Part shown: positions 46,831 through 59,942 of the stretch, piece by piece
How positions within the stretch are numbered: the first letter of the stretch is position 1
How the letters are laid out: each line of letters begins with the position of its first letter
NCBI RefSeq assembly: GCF_023278565.1
Contig: NC_064672.1
Span: 2,790,001 to 2,854,000 of the forward strand
DNA length: 64,000 nt
DNA from: Colletotrichum lupini
Taxonomy: Eukaryota > Ascomycota > Sordariomycetes > Glomerellales > Glomerellaceae
Direction of reading: 5' to 3'
The notes under the pieces: model-generated
The model's database searches: none
What the model saw: only the letters and a program-made list of their open reading frames with translations
Told to the model about the DNA's origin: nothing
Position numbers and translations under genes: made by a program

Positions 46831-49330
46831 TCATTCTCCCCTCTTGACCGCAGGGAACAGAGCCGCAATTGAGGCACAGCAAAAACTTGAGACAGCGAGG
46901 AACTCTGTTCCAACGAGAATATCCGTATCGCATAGCGTATATCGCGCCATTTGGGACGTTAAGTTGGTAGTTAGTTGCGGTTTATTAAGATATTATCTGA
47001 CTGACCAAGAGCTGACCAAAACGGCGAATACGTGCATTATCCAGTATCTTTCCTTCCAGTTGCCAGTGCACATCACCACCCATCTGCAATAAGCTGAGAT
47101 GAACCTGATCTGATTCCACGACAGACGAAGCTAAAGTCCCACTCTGTCGAGGGTCATGTCATATTTCGCGGGCTGTGACTGGGTCAGAAGATTTGCCTCA
47201 GATGCCCGGTTTTCTGACTTTCAAGGTTGTCTCTGACCTTTCGAGACCGCGCGAGACCACACTAGAGAGTCAGGAACGTTAGTGAAGCGAGTCGAGGAGC
47301 TCCGTCTAAATGTACCCGCACGCCTAAAACCGGGTGGGGTGATACCTTACTCGACGGGGCCACGTCAATCGCAAATATTCCGAGGTACCCGCCTGCTTCG
47401 AACTTCGAACCTGTTGCTTTCTCAATGTTCTCTCAGAGTTCAATGCTTAACTCTTTTCTCTCCATTCTTTAGGTTTTCCACATTGCCAATTGAATGGAAG
47501 CCATCGCATCCGAGAATTTGAGTGCTCGAAATACCTTCTTAGGCAGGTGGGTCCTCTAACCTGTTTTCCATTCATTGCGCCTCATTGGAAATCAAAAACA
47601 ACTTGCTCACGAGACTTGAATCGCGATATACGGATGTTATCGAATCAACTCGTTTCCGAAAGTGCCCTTGTTTACAATCACAAACCCGCGCGACGCCCGT
47701 TCAGAGAGGGCGACCATTTCCCGTGTGTTTTGACAGAGTCCCCGGCAGCAAAATCCCGAACAAAACGGCAACATTTGGCGCGTTCTGACTGGCCTACGCT
47801 CCTTGGCTCTCTCATCAACGTAAGGTAAAGAGAGACAGCCAAGCCTGGGCGTTTGCTGGGCGGCCCAGCAGACTTGATTCAAAATTCACCGTGTTCATTG
47901 AAATACCAGTATCGAATTGTTACACCAAATCTCATTTCCTCATCGCGATGAGAATGAGCCCCAGTAGCCGAGGATCTTCTCGAGTTCTCGCACAGCACGA
48001 CTCAAACCTCGAGTCAGGCCTTCATTTCGTCCCAGGCCTTCGATCGAACTAATGCCTTCTGTCATCGGAGAATAACCAACGGAAAATGATGAGAGGAACT
48101 CCTGCACGATGGCACGAACCACCAACTGACCGCGAACGCTGTCATGGCTGCATACGAGACACTAGATCCATTGCGTAAGCCCATCAACATCAACAACACC
48201 ATCACATTCCTGGCAATGAAGCGGCATCAACAATAAAAAAAAAGACAACGGCACAGCCGCAGCATCAGACGAGGGGGTAAGGGCCTCGACCTGCCGTCGG
48301 CTCCCAACCCGAGACGTCGGGGACGAGAGATAATCACAGAGTATCCGTACACAACAAGATAACGAGAGGCTCAATTATGCGACACGGAGGTTAACCGCCA
48401 ACCGGCAAGGTCCATAACGGCATGGAAAGAGGGGCAAAGCCGCAAAAGCCGCAAAAAGGGCTGGCCCAGAGCCTCAAGCAAAACAAACCGCAGCAGGAAC
48501 ACGGCAGAAAGTGAGCCGCATTCATTGTGCGACACCAAGTATTCGGGAAGAACCCATTTCCCCTCCGAAAGACAACCGCCTAAGCGTGCCTGCTCTCCCT
48601 CCTCCGAATCCCGGCTCGCTCGCGGGGGACAGCTCGCAAGGGGACGATGGGGATGAGGAGCCTCAGAGCCCTTGCACAGATCGCCAACGCATCTGATGCG
48701 ACCGTAGGACCCGGTCTTGGCAAGCCCTTCGAGACTGCCCTGTGACGCCTCACAGCTGCCTCCGTTCAAGCGAGGCCCCCCGGCCAGTGCCAACCCGCTT
48801 CGGATCATCCGTAAATGCTATGCTCCCTCCGTTTCCTATCCTGATCCAAAATCTGCCGTATACATAGAAAGGCCTGGAATAGCCCCCTTTTCGTTCGGGA
48901 TGCGGGCGACGGACGGGATGACGAGAATCAACACAATTGGTTCCGTGGTAGGTAGTCGGGACGGGGAATTAGGGAGCAAGAAAAGGAAGCTAATGTGATG
49001 CAAAATGCGTGAACGTCCCATGGGGAATCTGTAACCACACAGACAGCCGCGCCCCTTTCACGACTTCTTCCATTCTTCCCCCGCAAAACTCCCATATCAA
49101 CCGCAACTCTGGTCCTCGGGATCCCTGCATCCCGACCGTCCCGTGCCTCGCCAAAACTCCGGACAGCCTCCTCTCTCTTCTCTTCTCTGTCCCGATCCGT
49201 TCTGTTCTCTCTCTCTTACCCTCTCTCCCGGCCAGCCGAGCCAGACTTATCCAGCAAGAGGCTCAATGGTTTCGGTAAGCGGAAACAGGGGGCAGACAAC
49301 CACTCTGTCCCACGACTTTACGCGCTGGTG

Positions 49331-49345
49331 CCCCCCCCCCCCCCC
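49331..49345. repeat. poly-C tract, 15 bases
   Basis: An uninterrupted C run followed by TTTT. Confidence 0.85.
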
Positions 49346-52300
49346 TTTTAGCCGAATGAAAAACCTCCGACCACACTGAGACGGCGAGCCCCGTTTGAGC
49401 GCAACTCAAACCGATAGAGCTCAATGCTATATCGTCCATCGCACGCCCGGTTGTCTCATCTATGCGCTGCCCTTCATTTTCCCCTCCGATTGTCGTCTTT
49501 AGGCGTACTTTACACTTCACCACCGTTGTCTTCTACATTGTCTAGTTTTAACCAGTAGTCTTCTTCGCAAGCCCTCACGTAGGTAGTTCGGTACCTGAAC
49601 TCATCTCAGATCCTAATTATTCCGCGTATCGGACCGCCAATATCCCCTCGCCTGATATCGATTCACTTGAGCGTACCGCGGCAAAGCACTCGCAAACCAT
49701 CTCTACTTATCCAAGTACCGCAGAGTCTCAGACCACACTCCCATCAACTCCAGACAACCGCAGCTCCATCTTTGTCGCCATTGACAGCCCACATTCGGGG
49801 ATCGGCATCAGCCCTGTCGCGCGGTAGATTGGCATTGACGCCCATCTCAGCCGGTCTAGACAGATCGGCCTGAACCATGGGCAATCTGTCCGTACCTGTA
49901 CTCCTTGAGTCTTTTTGACGTCTCGCCAATTCGGTAGTCCGGCAGGTTAAGTCAAGGACCAGCACGCAAACCACTATGTACCGCGAACCCCCTTAACCTC
50001 TGACAACGACGTCCCGTACAGATTGCAAAAAGAGCCTCAAGCGAGAGAAAGAGTTCCCATGGCTAGGTCCATGCCCTAGATCATGCCCCCTGTATAATGA
50101 ACCCTGCCTCGTTGTCCCTCGCTAGGGAGGGCTCTGCTTCAAGAAGTGACTTGATCTCCGGTCAGTTCGGATACCAAGTTCTTGCGTAGCGTTTGGCTCT
50201 TCAGTCCACTCTCTGGGGATAAGTAGCCCTCGGTCTACCCGCTGACCTTTCTCCTCCGCAATTCCACGTGGTGTTCTCTTTCCACATACTTTTGCTGAAC
50301 CTTTTCCTCGCCCAACCTTGTTCGCCAACATGTGCTCAGGTCAGCCACTGCGTTCCGCATCTTCCTCCGAATACACTTCAGAAGAAAACCTCCCGAGGAG
50401 CCCGGATACGTTCTCGGAAGCTGACGCTGTATTCGTTTGGTCTGCTTCGCCAAGGTAAATATTCGGAGGTTTAGGATAATGCCGTGTCCGGCTGACGAGC
50501 CCATTCTCACATGCGCAGCTTCCGCTTCCGCTTCTGTTTGTGAAGCCTCGCCTTGACTGGAGGCGCGCAATCGCGGCTGCTCGCCGTCGCGTCACGAGCA
50601 ATCCACCTGATTGAAAACCACAGCGCAGATGAAATCGACGTCTGAATCTTTTCTCTCTCAGTTTCGCACTCCGTTCCAAGGCCGAAGCTCCGTACTCGGC
50701 TGTCCGTCCCAGGCTGACCCCCGTAGCAGCCCGCCCACGACACTTTTGCAAGGCCGCAAACCCTCCTCATCCACCCGGACCCCCGGTCCTTTCCCGTCTG
50801 CCTTTTTTCCTCCTTCGTAAACTACCGCCCGGCACACACCTCCGACGTCAAACTTCAAGCTTCCCTTCGTCATATCCATGGATGAACAACTCTGGACGAT
50901 CCGGAGTAGGGATGCGGCCTTTGTCCCAACTCTCCTCAACATAACGTTTGGCATTGCATTATATGCATTGATCTCGCGCTTGTCTGATACTTTTTACTGG
51001 ACCCCCATCTGGCCAGCTTGACGAACGCCACGCCAATGCAAACATTGTTTGTGGTTCGCCCGCCCTCCCATTCGGCTGCTTCGGAACCTTCCCTGCACCT
51101 TTGCATTAGGGATCGACCGTCGTTCAGTCTCAGATGCTAAACTCGTCTCTTTGCCATCCATGCGGCAGAAATACTCGTGCTCGTTTCTGCCAAATCTCGT
51201 ACCTCTATTTCTGAATCTTCACTCTCGTGGCAGGCCGCAGCCGGCTTCACGTGAGACGCACCTTGTTGGAAGGCATCGTAGAGGTCTTCACGGCATGCAA
51301 GATGCCTCAGTGCTGCTAGAAGCGTGTAGGAACATTGTGTTACCATGCAATCTCGCAGCATTCATATAAAAGATGAAGTTTTCAAGCAATCTGTGCAATG
51401 CCATCAGTCAGAGCTGGGGTTGAGAAATCGATGGATAAAGGGAAGGATTGCTTGTCATCTAGCAGCCACACTCGTCGTGCATTGGGAAGAAACACATGCT
51501 AGGTATATAGTAGTTGTATTTCCGGCTCAAACACCTGTCTTGTCCGAGAAATTTGTCTATCCCGGATCCATGACTACCGGCTAGCATCGACGGTGCTTCC
51601 CCAGATCATCATCTGCCCTATCCGCCAGGAGCCTCAAGATTCAGCACGGGGTCGGCAGACGCCTGATTCACGCTTTCCAAAACCTATCCAAAGTTAGCGA
51701 GACTCGGTATTCCCTGACAAACGCTGGATAGGATTCCTGTCTTCGATCATGCCATTCCTGACTGCAAACTTACTGCATCTTTTGTCCTACACCCCACAAA
51801 CCCTCCTGTTCCTTTTTTCCTTGTAGACTCTTAACCTTTATTCCATTGTTAGAAGGTCAGGCACCGAGAACGAGACCTCACCCTGTCGTCGAGATCGAGT
51901 CACGTCGCCGGAGCGGACCATGCGTGATGAAATCATTGACACAAAACGGTATCGTGATATCTTATGCATGCCCCAGAGAAAATTCTGACCTTATAGCCAG
52001 CCGGAGGTTTACAATGTGTCGATGGCGTTTCGTCGCTGAAAGAGTCTTCGACAATACTCCGTAATGGAATCGGTGATTCTGACACCAGTACTTTACTACT
52101 GCTTCAGCCTGTCCCGCGGAAAGTTCTGCAACAATCGCTGGCAAAACAGCTCATGAACTTGGTCGCGAGGCCGTTTAAAGTCATCCGACCAAAATGAACG
52201 TTGGCCCTGATCTGGATGGCGTTCAGAAGCCATCTGGTTTCCGACGCTGAGACTACGGTCAAAAGCATTGTGCGCAAAGACCTGGCTCGGGAAGCAGCCG

Positions 52301-52885
52301 GTCACAGAAAATAGGCGTTCTCATGCCGCCGGGTCCGAGTCAGAGACTTCCTTCCCGTGGAAGATGCCAGTCGATGGTTGTAGCAGGCCCGGTTCGGATT
52401 CTCAAAGACAGGAAACGAACTCAACCCCAAGGCCAGTTCATCTGAAGATGTGCCGAAAGTAGGAGAAAGCAACGAGGTGTCGAGAAATGCGATGGACTTG
52501 GACACCGTCCGATATTGATGATACAGATTGGGTCTGGTCCTCGACGACACTGTCGAACCACCGGTTTCGCACACAGGGCATTCTACTCGAAAGAGGAAAA
52601 AGCATCGAAACTTCCTATTACTGCATCGACCCCCCAACTGGCGACTTTGCTGATCAGTCCAAGACCTCAGCTCTCCGTCAAAAGAACATGGGTCCATCTC
52701 CACCAACCACTCATGGAACCTTGACGCGCGAGTTCGTCCCATTTGCATATCCGGACTTTGGCTGGGGACTGCTGCACAGAAGAAACGGGGTTTGTCTGCA
52801 AGTAGCCACGCGACCATCTGAATAGGCCTTGGACAAGAACTCCAAAGCGCGGTAGAGATGGCGCCGAGATGGCGCTTCGCTTCTG

Positions 52886-53886
52886 TCAGATCTCTTCCAT
52901 GTCTTCCAGGTCGTCCAGGACTGGCCAGTTGCCAACCTCAACCCGCTCGGGCCTCACAAAGACTCCATGCTTCAGAGTCGATTCCTCGCCCCAATACCGC
53001 GTTCCGGCAATGCTGCCGTCGTTCTTACCAACGGGTTCATCAAGATGAACTCCGATCCAAGGACCCAGACCGCCAGGGATTTCCTTGACATCACCAACAT
53101 ACCGGACAGTTCCTCTCCGAGAATCTTCTCCGCCCACACGGCATCGTTTACCGACTTGAATGCCCTTTTGCTCGATTTCTTGCTGTAAAGCATCAATCTT
53201 GGCCTGCTCGTGGCTTGGCGCGTCGGGGTCGAAGCGACCAAGCTTCTGAGCCTTCTTCCAGGCCAGCACAGAATCGGACTTTTTGGCGTACTCCTCCTCT
53301 GGCATAACGTACTTCTCAACTCCCGAAGTATCGGTAAAATTCGGGCGAGCTCCCGCCGGCCGAGTGTCAGCCACCTAAATGTAGTACGATCAGTAATGAT
53401 TCACCTAGAAACGAGCATGGCTGGCCGGTTGCCTAAGGAGGCAGTAAGCTGTAAGTCCCGACAACGAGGCTCACAAGCCATGCTACTGCCGGAGGCAGGT
53501 AGTCAATCTCGGTTATTTCCGTGATAATGACTACAGATCACCCTCATAGATCCGACGGTGGCATTGTGGTTATGGAAAGGAGAAGCATGCTCGAAAGTCG
53601 ACCAAGACAACGAGCTGGGTGGCATATTGAGACGAATAAGGGGGCTACTTACATGCAGCTCGGCGTAGGGTGCCAGGGGAAAAGCTGTCAAGTAGGCGCT
53701 GTTCTCATCGGATGCTTCAATCGGAACAGTGGCCGAGGCTGTTTTGAGGCTGATTCTCTGGGACGAGGGCGGAATACCGGTAATGGGTTCCAGCTTGGAC
53801 CTCAGCTGGCTGATGGTCCATGATGGGGTGATGCGGCGCTCTGACGAGGAGTTTTCCGAAATGACATGCAGAGGAACATCGGCCAT
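52886..53886 (-). CDS. tubulin-folding cofactor B (Alp11-like)
   Basis: Exons 53886-53653 and 53374-52886 on the minus strand, 240 residues, close to the usual length of about 245. The donor is GTAAGT and the acceptor TTTAG; the join is in phase between His78 and Val79. An N-terminal ubiquitin-like domain (about 4-78) is followed by a charged helical linker (about 95-150) and a CAP-Gly domain (about 150-225) with the signature Gly-Lys-Asn-Asp-Gly at 194-198. The protein ends Glu-Glu-Ile, close to the acidic Glu-Ile tail that cofactor B uses with its partners. Cofactor B binds newly folded alpha-tubulin and works with cofactor E in the cytosol. The frame extends to a TTG above 53886, but the ATG there is the sensible start. 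The 278-bp intron is long for this window; reading through it gives a short alternative end. Confidence 0.93.
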
Positions 53887-55905
53887 GGCGGGCAACTTGG
53901 GCTGGCTTCTGGGGCCGAATGGAACGAATGGAAAGAAACCAGGGCTAGACTACGAGGAACACGTGGGGCCTCGTCGAGCTTGTTGCGTATCTGGAGTTCT
54001 GCGGAGGTAAGGTAGGCGAGGGAGTTTTGGTCGGAAGACGTTGACGAGCCGCGAAAGGGACGATGACGGCAGGGTTCTGGAACCGAACAGATTAGGTACC
54101 AACCGGGCAATTTCCTCTGGGCCGAGGAGGGGGCTGCACAATAGGGCTGGATGGGAACGAACCCGTTAGATGCAAGTCAGATGCACGACCCAGTGGCTCT
54201 TGGGCTGCTGAGTATTGGGGTAGCAGCGGGGTGAACGGGCGTACACGATAGAGTAGTGCGTCGGTAGATTGCCCGGTGACGTTGATTGAGGTTGCAAATG
54301 TGTTTTTTCCCTCCTTCGGTCAGTGTCAGGCTCCAAAAACTAAGGTGCGGTCAAGAGAAGTTCAACCGTCGTGTGTGTCTGGACTGAAAATGAGGTTCAG
54401 TGGGTGAAATCCGATCAAGAACGAACGTGGAGGCGGTTCAAGCCTCACTTACCAGGAAGTGGGTAACGGAGGGGGTGTGAGACTAGCGCCTGACGGCATT
54501 GGCGTCCAGTCTCAACCTTCCCTCAAAGGCTCAAACCCACCAGCCAGCCGTGCCAGCTAAGGAAGGCAGGCTCCAGCCACAAACGATACGTACCTTGGTG
54601 TAACCCGTCTGCCCCTCCTCCTCCTCGTTCTTGTTCCTACTGCGGTGCCCGTCCCTAGGTACCTTACCGCTGGGCAATTGCTCCAAGAGGTACGGAGTAC
54701 TGCGAGAGGTACTGTACGAAGTTCTTCCGGTCGTACTCAAGCAGTCAAGCTCCCGCCCCCAATCCCTCCCAATCGAACGAACCAAGGGAAAGGGAAGCAT
54801 CATCTGTAGGTACATACCTTACGAATGGGCTTCTCTCCTTCTTCTTCAACTGAGTTGATGACTTGTCAACCCATCCGCCACATCCTTTCTTGTCGGTGTT
54901 TCCCCCTCATTTGACCACCGCCTCGTCCTCATCTTCGCCCAACCTCTGTTCGCTCACCGCCACATGAGAACAGCAAGGCCAGTACCAAAAACAGGATTCC
55001 CAGTCTTTCAATGTACATCACCAGCCGTCGTTAGGCATCCCTGGGCAAGCCTGACTGGCGGCTTCGTACCAAACATGGCGGCAGTTCCAACCCGGACACC
55101 AGGTCGGGGACATCCACGATACGACATATCCAAGAGACATGCCAGCCCGGGTCTTCAGTCAAAGCTGAACCTTGACGCAGAAACAAGAATCTTGCTTCGT
55201 GACATTGTCACACAAAATCAGGTGCAGCCGTCCGAGACCGCTTAAGACAAGTTTAACCTTCGGCCGGTGGGAACAATGCCATTGATCATGATTGGCGAGT
55301 CGCCGTTTGCACTCCTCAATTACGGGAACCGTTTGGTCGGGAAGCACAACATGGCAACAGCGGCATCGATGCAGTCAAACGCCAGATTTCGCGCATGCAA
55401 AGCTCCGTCTCGTCTGGTCCGCTCCGGTCTAGCCCGCGGCCCAATTCTACCCAGGGTTACTTATCAGCACTTGCTTCACAGTAGTCATTGTGGCCTGACA
55501 AACGGATCTGGTGTACCTACGACTGCTCAGAAGATGCCAAGTCATGGTGTGTAGGACCGGGAAGAGGCATCACCTCCATCAACCCTTCGAAGACAATGCA
55601 GAAGAAGCCTCTCGCCATCTCTCTTGCGTACGTAGACACGACAGCGAGCTCCAGGGTGCGTGCAGGGCCACCAGCACCGTGAGGATCTGACCACTGGTGA
55701 GGGACAACAAAAACGGATAAGATGAAACATCCATAATCATGTTCGTTGCAGAATCATGATAGCCCACACACACCTGCCCGCGCACATACACACAACCATT
55801 TCAGGTTCAATCTGGTTAGTCGGAGCGGGCATGGGACACTTGCTCGCACGCAGCCGATGACAAGCTGCGGCAGAGAGCCTTCGACTCGGGATGGACAACC
55901 CCATT

Positions 55906-55906
<1 letters not shown>

Positions 55907-55950
<44 letters not shown>
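55907..55950. repeat. AC microsatellite, 22 units
   Basis: A perfect (AC)22 run, the longest simple repeat in the window. It is likely polymorphic and can adopt Z-DNA. Confidence 0.95.
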
Positions 55951-55953
<3 letters not shown>

Positions 55954-58900
55954 GCGCTTTCTTTTCGAGAACAATCCTTGACCTCCCTGGCGAAGGCAAG
56001 ATTCGTTTTTCCATGTCTATGCGCCCTGGTCACAAATCAATTTTCCGCGTCCGAACTCGACAAGACTGCATTGCAATCATCATTATCATCACGTTTTATT
56101 ACTCTCAATGAGACTATTGATAACCATTGCCAGGAAGAAGGAACGACGGATTAAAAGCACGCCAAGTCGATTTTTTCGTCCCGCTTGTCATCACCATCAT
56201 TTTCCAGGAGCTGGACAACCGAAGTCTGACGGCATTAACAGCCGCTGGCCAAGGACGATGTTGAGCGTTTGACGGACAAACCACCTCCACTACGCGCTAG
56301 ATCTATCCTTGCTACCCGATCCGCCAGTGGGCTGCCGCTATGCCTAAGAAAGATCCGGTTCTGCAATGCTGGTTGCCGTTCACCGCCACGTTGGGTTTTG
56401 TTTGTGTCACCGACAATTTGGTGCTCAGATCGAATCCTTTTCGAGGCGGTAGGAATCATCTACTGCAAGAAGACAAGGAAACATTGAGTAACTTCGTTCT
56501 GATCGCAAGCCCAACGACAACATCTAGGCGAAGGATGGTAGGGACGAAGGAGTGCACATATCACGAGAGCAGCTTTTCTGCCCCAGGATAGCCTGAGCTT
56601 CACCAAACATTCACAACCCAACGCTGGACAATGGGCTACCCGTCCACCTGTTGTGAGGAATATGCTCATCCGTCTGTTCCTCTTCGCAGATCGCTTCATG
56701 ACGTCGGTATCAGTCATGGTGCGGGAGCAACCAGAAAGGCAGCTCCGGGACAGGGATCTCCACAGGCGCATAGCCAGCGCAACACCTCTGGCTATATCAC
56801 GCTCTGCTAAGGAGTCCGGAAGACGTACCGACTACGAAGATGGAAGTCCCCTCGCCCGTTACTACCCTTGCCCTTGTTTCCAATCTATTGCCGGGCCACC
56901 ATGGGGGCTAGGGAGTACGATGTGCCTGCCGTGCCAGGTATCTGTAGCATGTCTCGCCTTTTGTGATGGGATGAGAACCCGCAAGGCTGGGTTCCCCCTC
57001 GAGACGACCTCCTGCTAAGCAAAGCCACGATGCAAGGCCAGCAAACGAATGAGAATTTTTTTGAAAGGGGGGCAGCGAGAGTGTTTCCCAATTAAAGTCC
57101 AATGATAGTATCCCTTTTGGACGTCAGCCCCGGGATGGAATGCAACCCCAGCCAAAAGGTGCCTGGTAGGCTGGTGGGCGGCTACTAATTACGTCGAGGG
57201 CCATTTAATAGGCTCTCGAGTCTCAGTGCCACCAGGGCGGGAATCGACGTACATGAGCTTCAGCTCACTTGACTTGCTTAGTCGTGAAAGGACGACGACG
57301 GCGACGACGGCTGTGCAACATTCACGCAGCACACGCGTACGGCCGACAGAGCAGTCATCATACTTCAATCAATAAGCGCCGCAAGCCATCGTTGATCAGA
57401 CAGATATACAATAGCGTTGTGGCGCGCGAGTTGTTGACCTCTGCTGCCCTTCTCTACGATGTCGGGTTCGGTTACATTGTTTAGTGAGCAAACGCAGCAA
57501 CAGACGATGACACGTGCGTAATACAGTAACGTTTTCTTCCCCTGTTGCTGTTGGCGTTCGGACAACGACATGACAAACATGCCGAGCGGGTGTCGGGCCA
57601 TTCTCACCACTTATCCTTTTCCCTATGCGGAAGGGTTTGGTTATCATCAATTTCCATGGTTCCCTTGTTTCGCTTGCCATGTAGAGCCCTGGTCCTTGAT
57701 GGAGGAATCTGGGCGCGGAACTATCTAGCTGGCCGAGGCCCCCGGTCTGCACACTAAGTCACCAGCCGCATGTATGTCATCTACCGAACGATACCTAAGG
57801 ACCACAGCGGAGGGTAAGGGCAATCCAACGTCAGTGATATCGATCGGTCTCCTTGGACTTGCTCACCGCAAGCTGCGAAGACCGCAATGTTGCTGCTGAG
57901 AAAGGGCAAGGTGCGCTATCGCACCTGAGTCAAGAACATACAAACTACAATGCCAGATGTTGGCGGCGGTGAGCAGTTCTGTTGGTTCGTTGTGCTACGT
58001 AAAGAATGGCTTCTAGACGGTGTGCCCTGGTACATTGATAGTTGGCGACGGTGCTGGTGTCTGCTATGTTAGACTACCTTAGGATGAAAGGGCAGCCCGA
58101 ATCATCCTCAGGGCAGCCCTCCACACCCAATTGCCAGCTGACCGACACGTATTCAAGCACTTTTTTGACTATTTTTCGGGCATATTGGGTGCCAGCAATC
58201 TACTTTGGGCACGAGACTAAGTCCTAACCTGGGTAGCCAAAGTTAGCGTGTGAGTTTTGGACTGTGACCTCCCGAATCTAAGGTTAGTTGGCCAGATTGC
58301 GTGAAGCATAGACGGGGACGGATATACAGCGCTGAAAAGCCCCAAGTTAGTCAAACTTTGTACCTGACCTGGGCAGGTGGTATCGGCAGACCGCACTTGG
58401 AAGAAAAAAGACATTAGGGCGCTGACGGGAGTTGTTCGTTGCGCGTCGGGGACTAAGGCGATGTAGTGTAAATGCCTCCCCACGTTGGAACTTGGGGTGT
58501 CCATTGCACGGACGGCCCTTTGCCAGTCTCGTACTGAACCTCGTCCCAAGGCTAGACTAAGGTTGCAAAGAAATTCCCCTAGCGCAATTGCCTTGCCAGG
58601 CCGTCGTCAGCAATGGAACGCCCGGAAGAAGCAAAGAACTGCGGCCCAAGGGTTGCGAAATGCGAAATGAGAAAAGGAGCATCCAGAGCTCTATGCGTAC
58701 GGAGTATTGTCTAGCACAGTGGCTACCTCGGTGCCCTGCATAGAAGCAAGAAACATATCATATCCCAGGTACGTACCGATGATGTATATGGGTACCTCGG
58801 AGACTAGAGAAAACAGTAAGGGCGAGTAAGTTAAGGTTACAAGCCGGCCAACTCTCCCAGGTACCCTTAGCAGGTTTGGCCGTACGGCAGGCAGCGAATC

Positions 58901-59922
58901 GAGAGTAGCTACCTTGCCTTGCCTTATCCCGTCGTGTTAGTTCGAATAGGGAAAGAAGGACGAATGAGAAAAGGAACAACTCGATAGAAGATCGGAAAGA
59001 GGGAAGGAGAGCGAGAAATCCGCACCTCAGGCCTAAGGTAGATTGCCTTGTGTACTTTGGCCCGACGTCAGCAACTTACTTTTGGTACGGTACCTCAATC
59101 TCAGTCTCAATGCTTTCCGTCATCCAAGGGCTACTAACCTTACGTCTCCCCATTGTGAACGCACGCACAGCAGTCTACATGTTGGACGTCGTTCCGATTT
59201 GCTCCACGTTTCTTCCCAAGAATACACAATCAATCTCTGTACAACAGCGCCATCTCTTCTCGTACGCAACCTAATGTCCCCGAACGGAGTCAATGTTTAC
59301 TTCTTTGCCTTCTCTGCTGGCCATTAGTTGCTCCTTTATGCACCGCCCCGTCGTCATGTCAGGCACCGATGCCGTGGACACTGGACCAGCTACAACACCG
59401 GACTCCCGAGACCCCTGGAAGGCAGCAGACAAGCTATGAACAGCCCAACCAAGCCATGTGTGGCTTGACTTGACGCTAACGACGACATCGTGGTCGCCTC
59501 ATTGCCGTGGAGGGTGGACAACACCGATGGCGCTGGAGCGGCAAGACAAAAAAAACAAAAGAACTACCACCACTACTATGACTATTACTACAACCACCAC
59601 GGCACACAATGATGGTCAAGGATACGACTGCGACGACCAAAAGAGGGCTGCTCGAAAGCCGCTAGCCAGCAAAGCAGCGAGCAAGCATGCCCCAAGTTGC
59701 ATGGCGATCATGGTTCATGGCAACTGATGCAGCCAGGCCACAAGCTCATACTTGGCCTGTCCGCCTGCAGTGAAAACATTACCGCCCTGGTCCTGGAAGG
59801 CTTTGCTGGACGGACACTGCACGCTGGGCTGCGCTGCATATCTGACCGCCAGTTCATCATCAGACCAAGGCAAGGGCCAAGCCGAGCACCACCAGCATCA
59901 GCACCAGCAACAGAACCAGCGA

Positions 59923-59942
59923 GGCAAGGCAAGGCAAGGCAA
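59923..59942. repeat. GGCAA tandem repeat
   Basis: Four perfect copies of a 5-bp unit. Confidence 0.9.

Larger units (their letters stand above)
46461..52885. other. gene-free stretch
   Basis: No protein-like frame with support on either strand. A C/T-rich tract at 49.03-49.25 kb (+) resembles a leader but precedes no visible gene. 50.2-51.0 kb is also pyrimidine-rich. The frames in these parts are Ser/Pro/Arg-rich without motifs. Confidence 0.5.
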
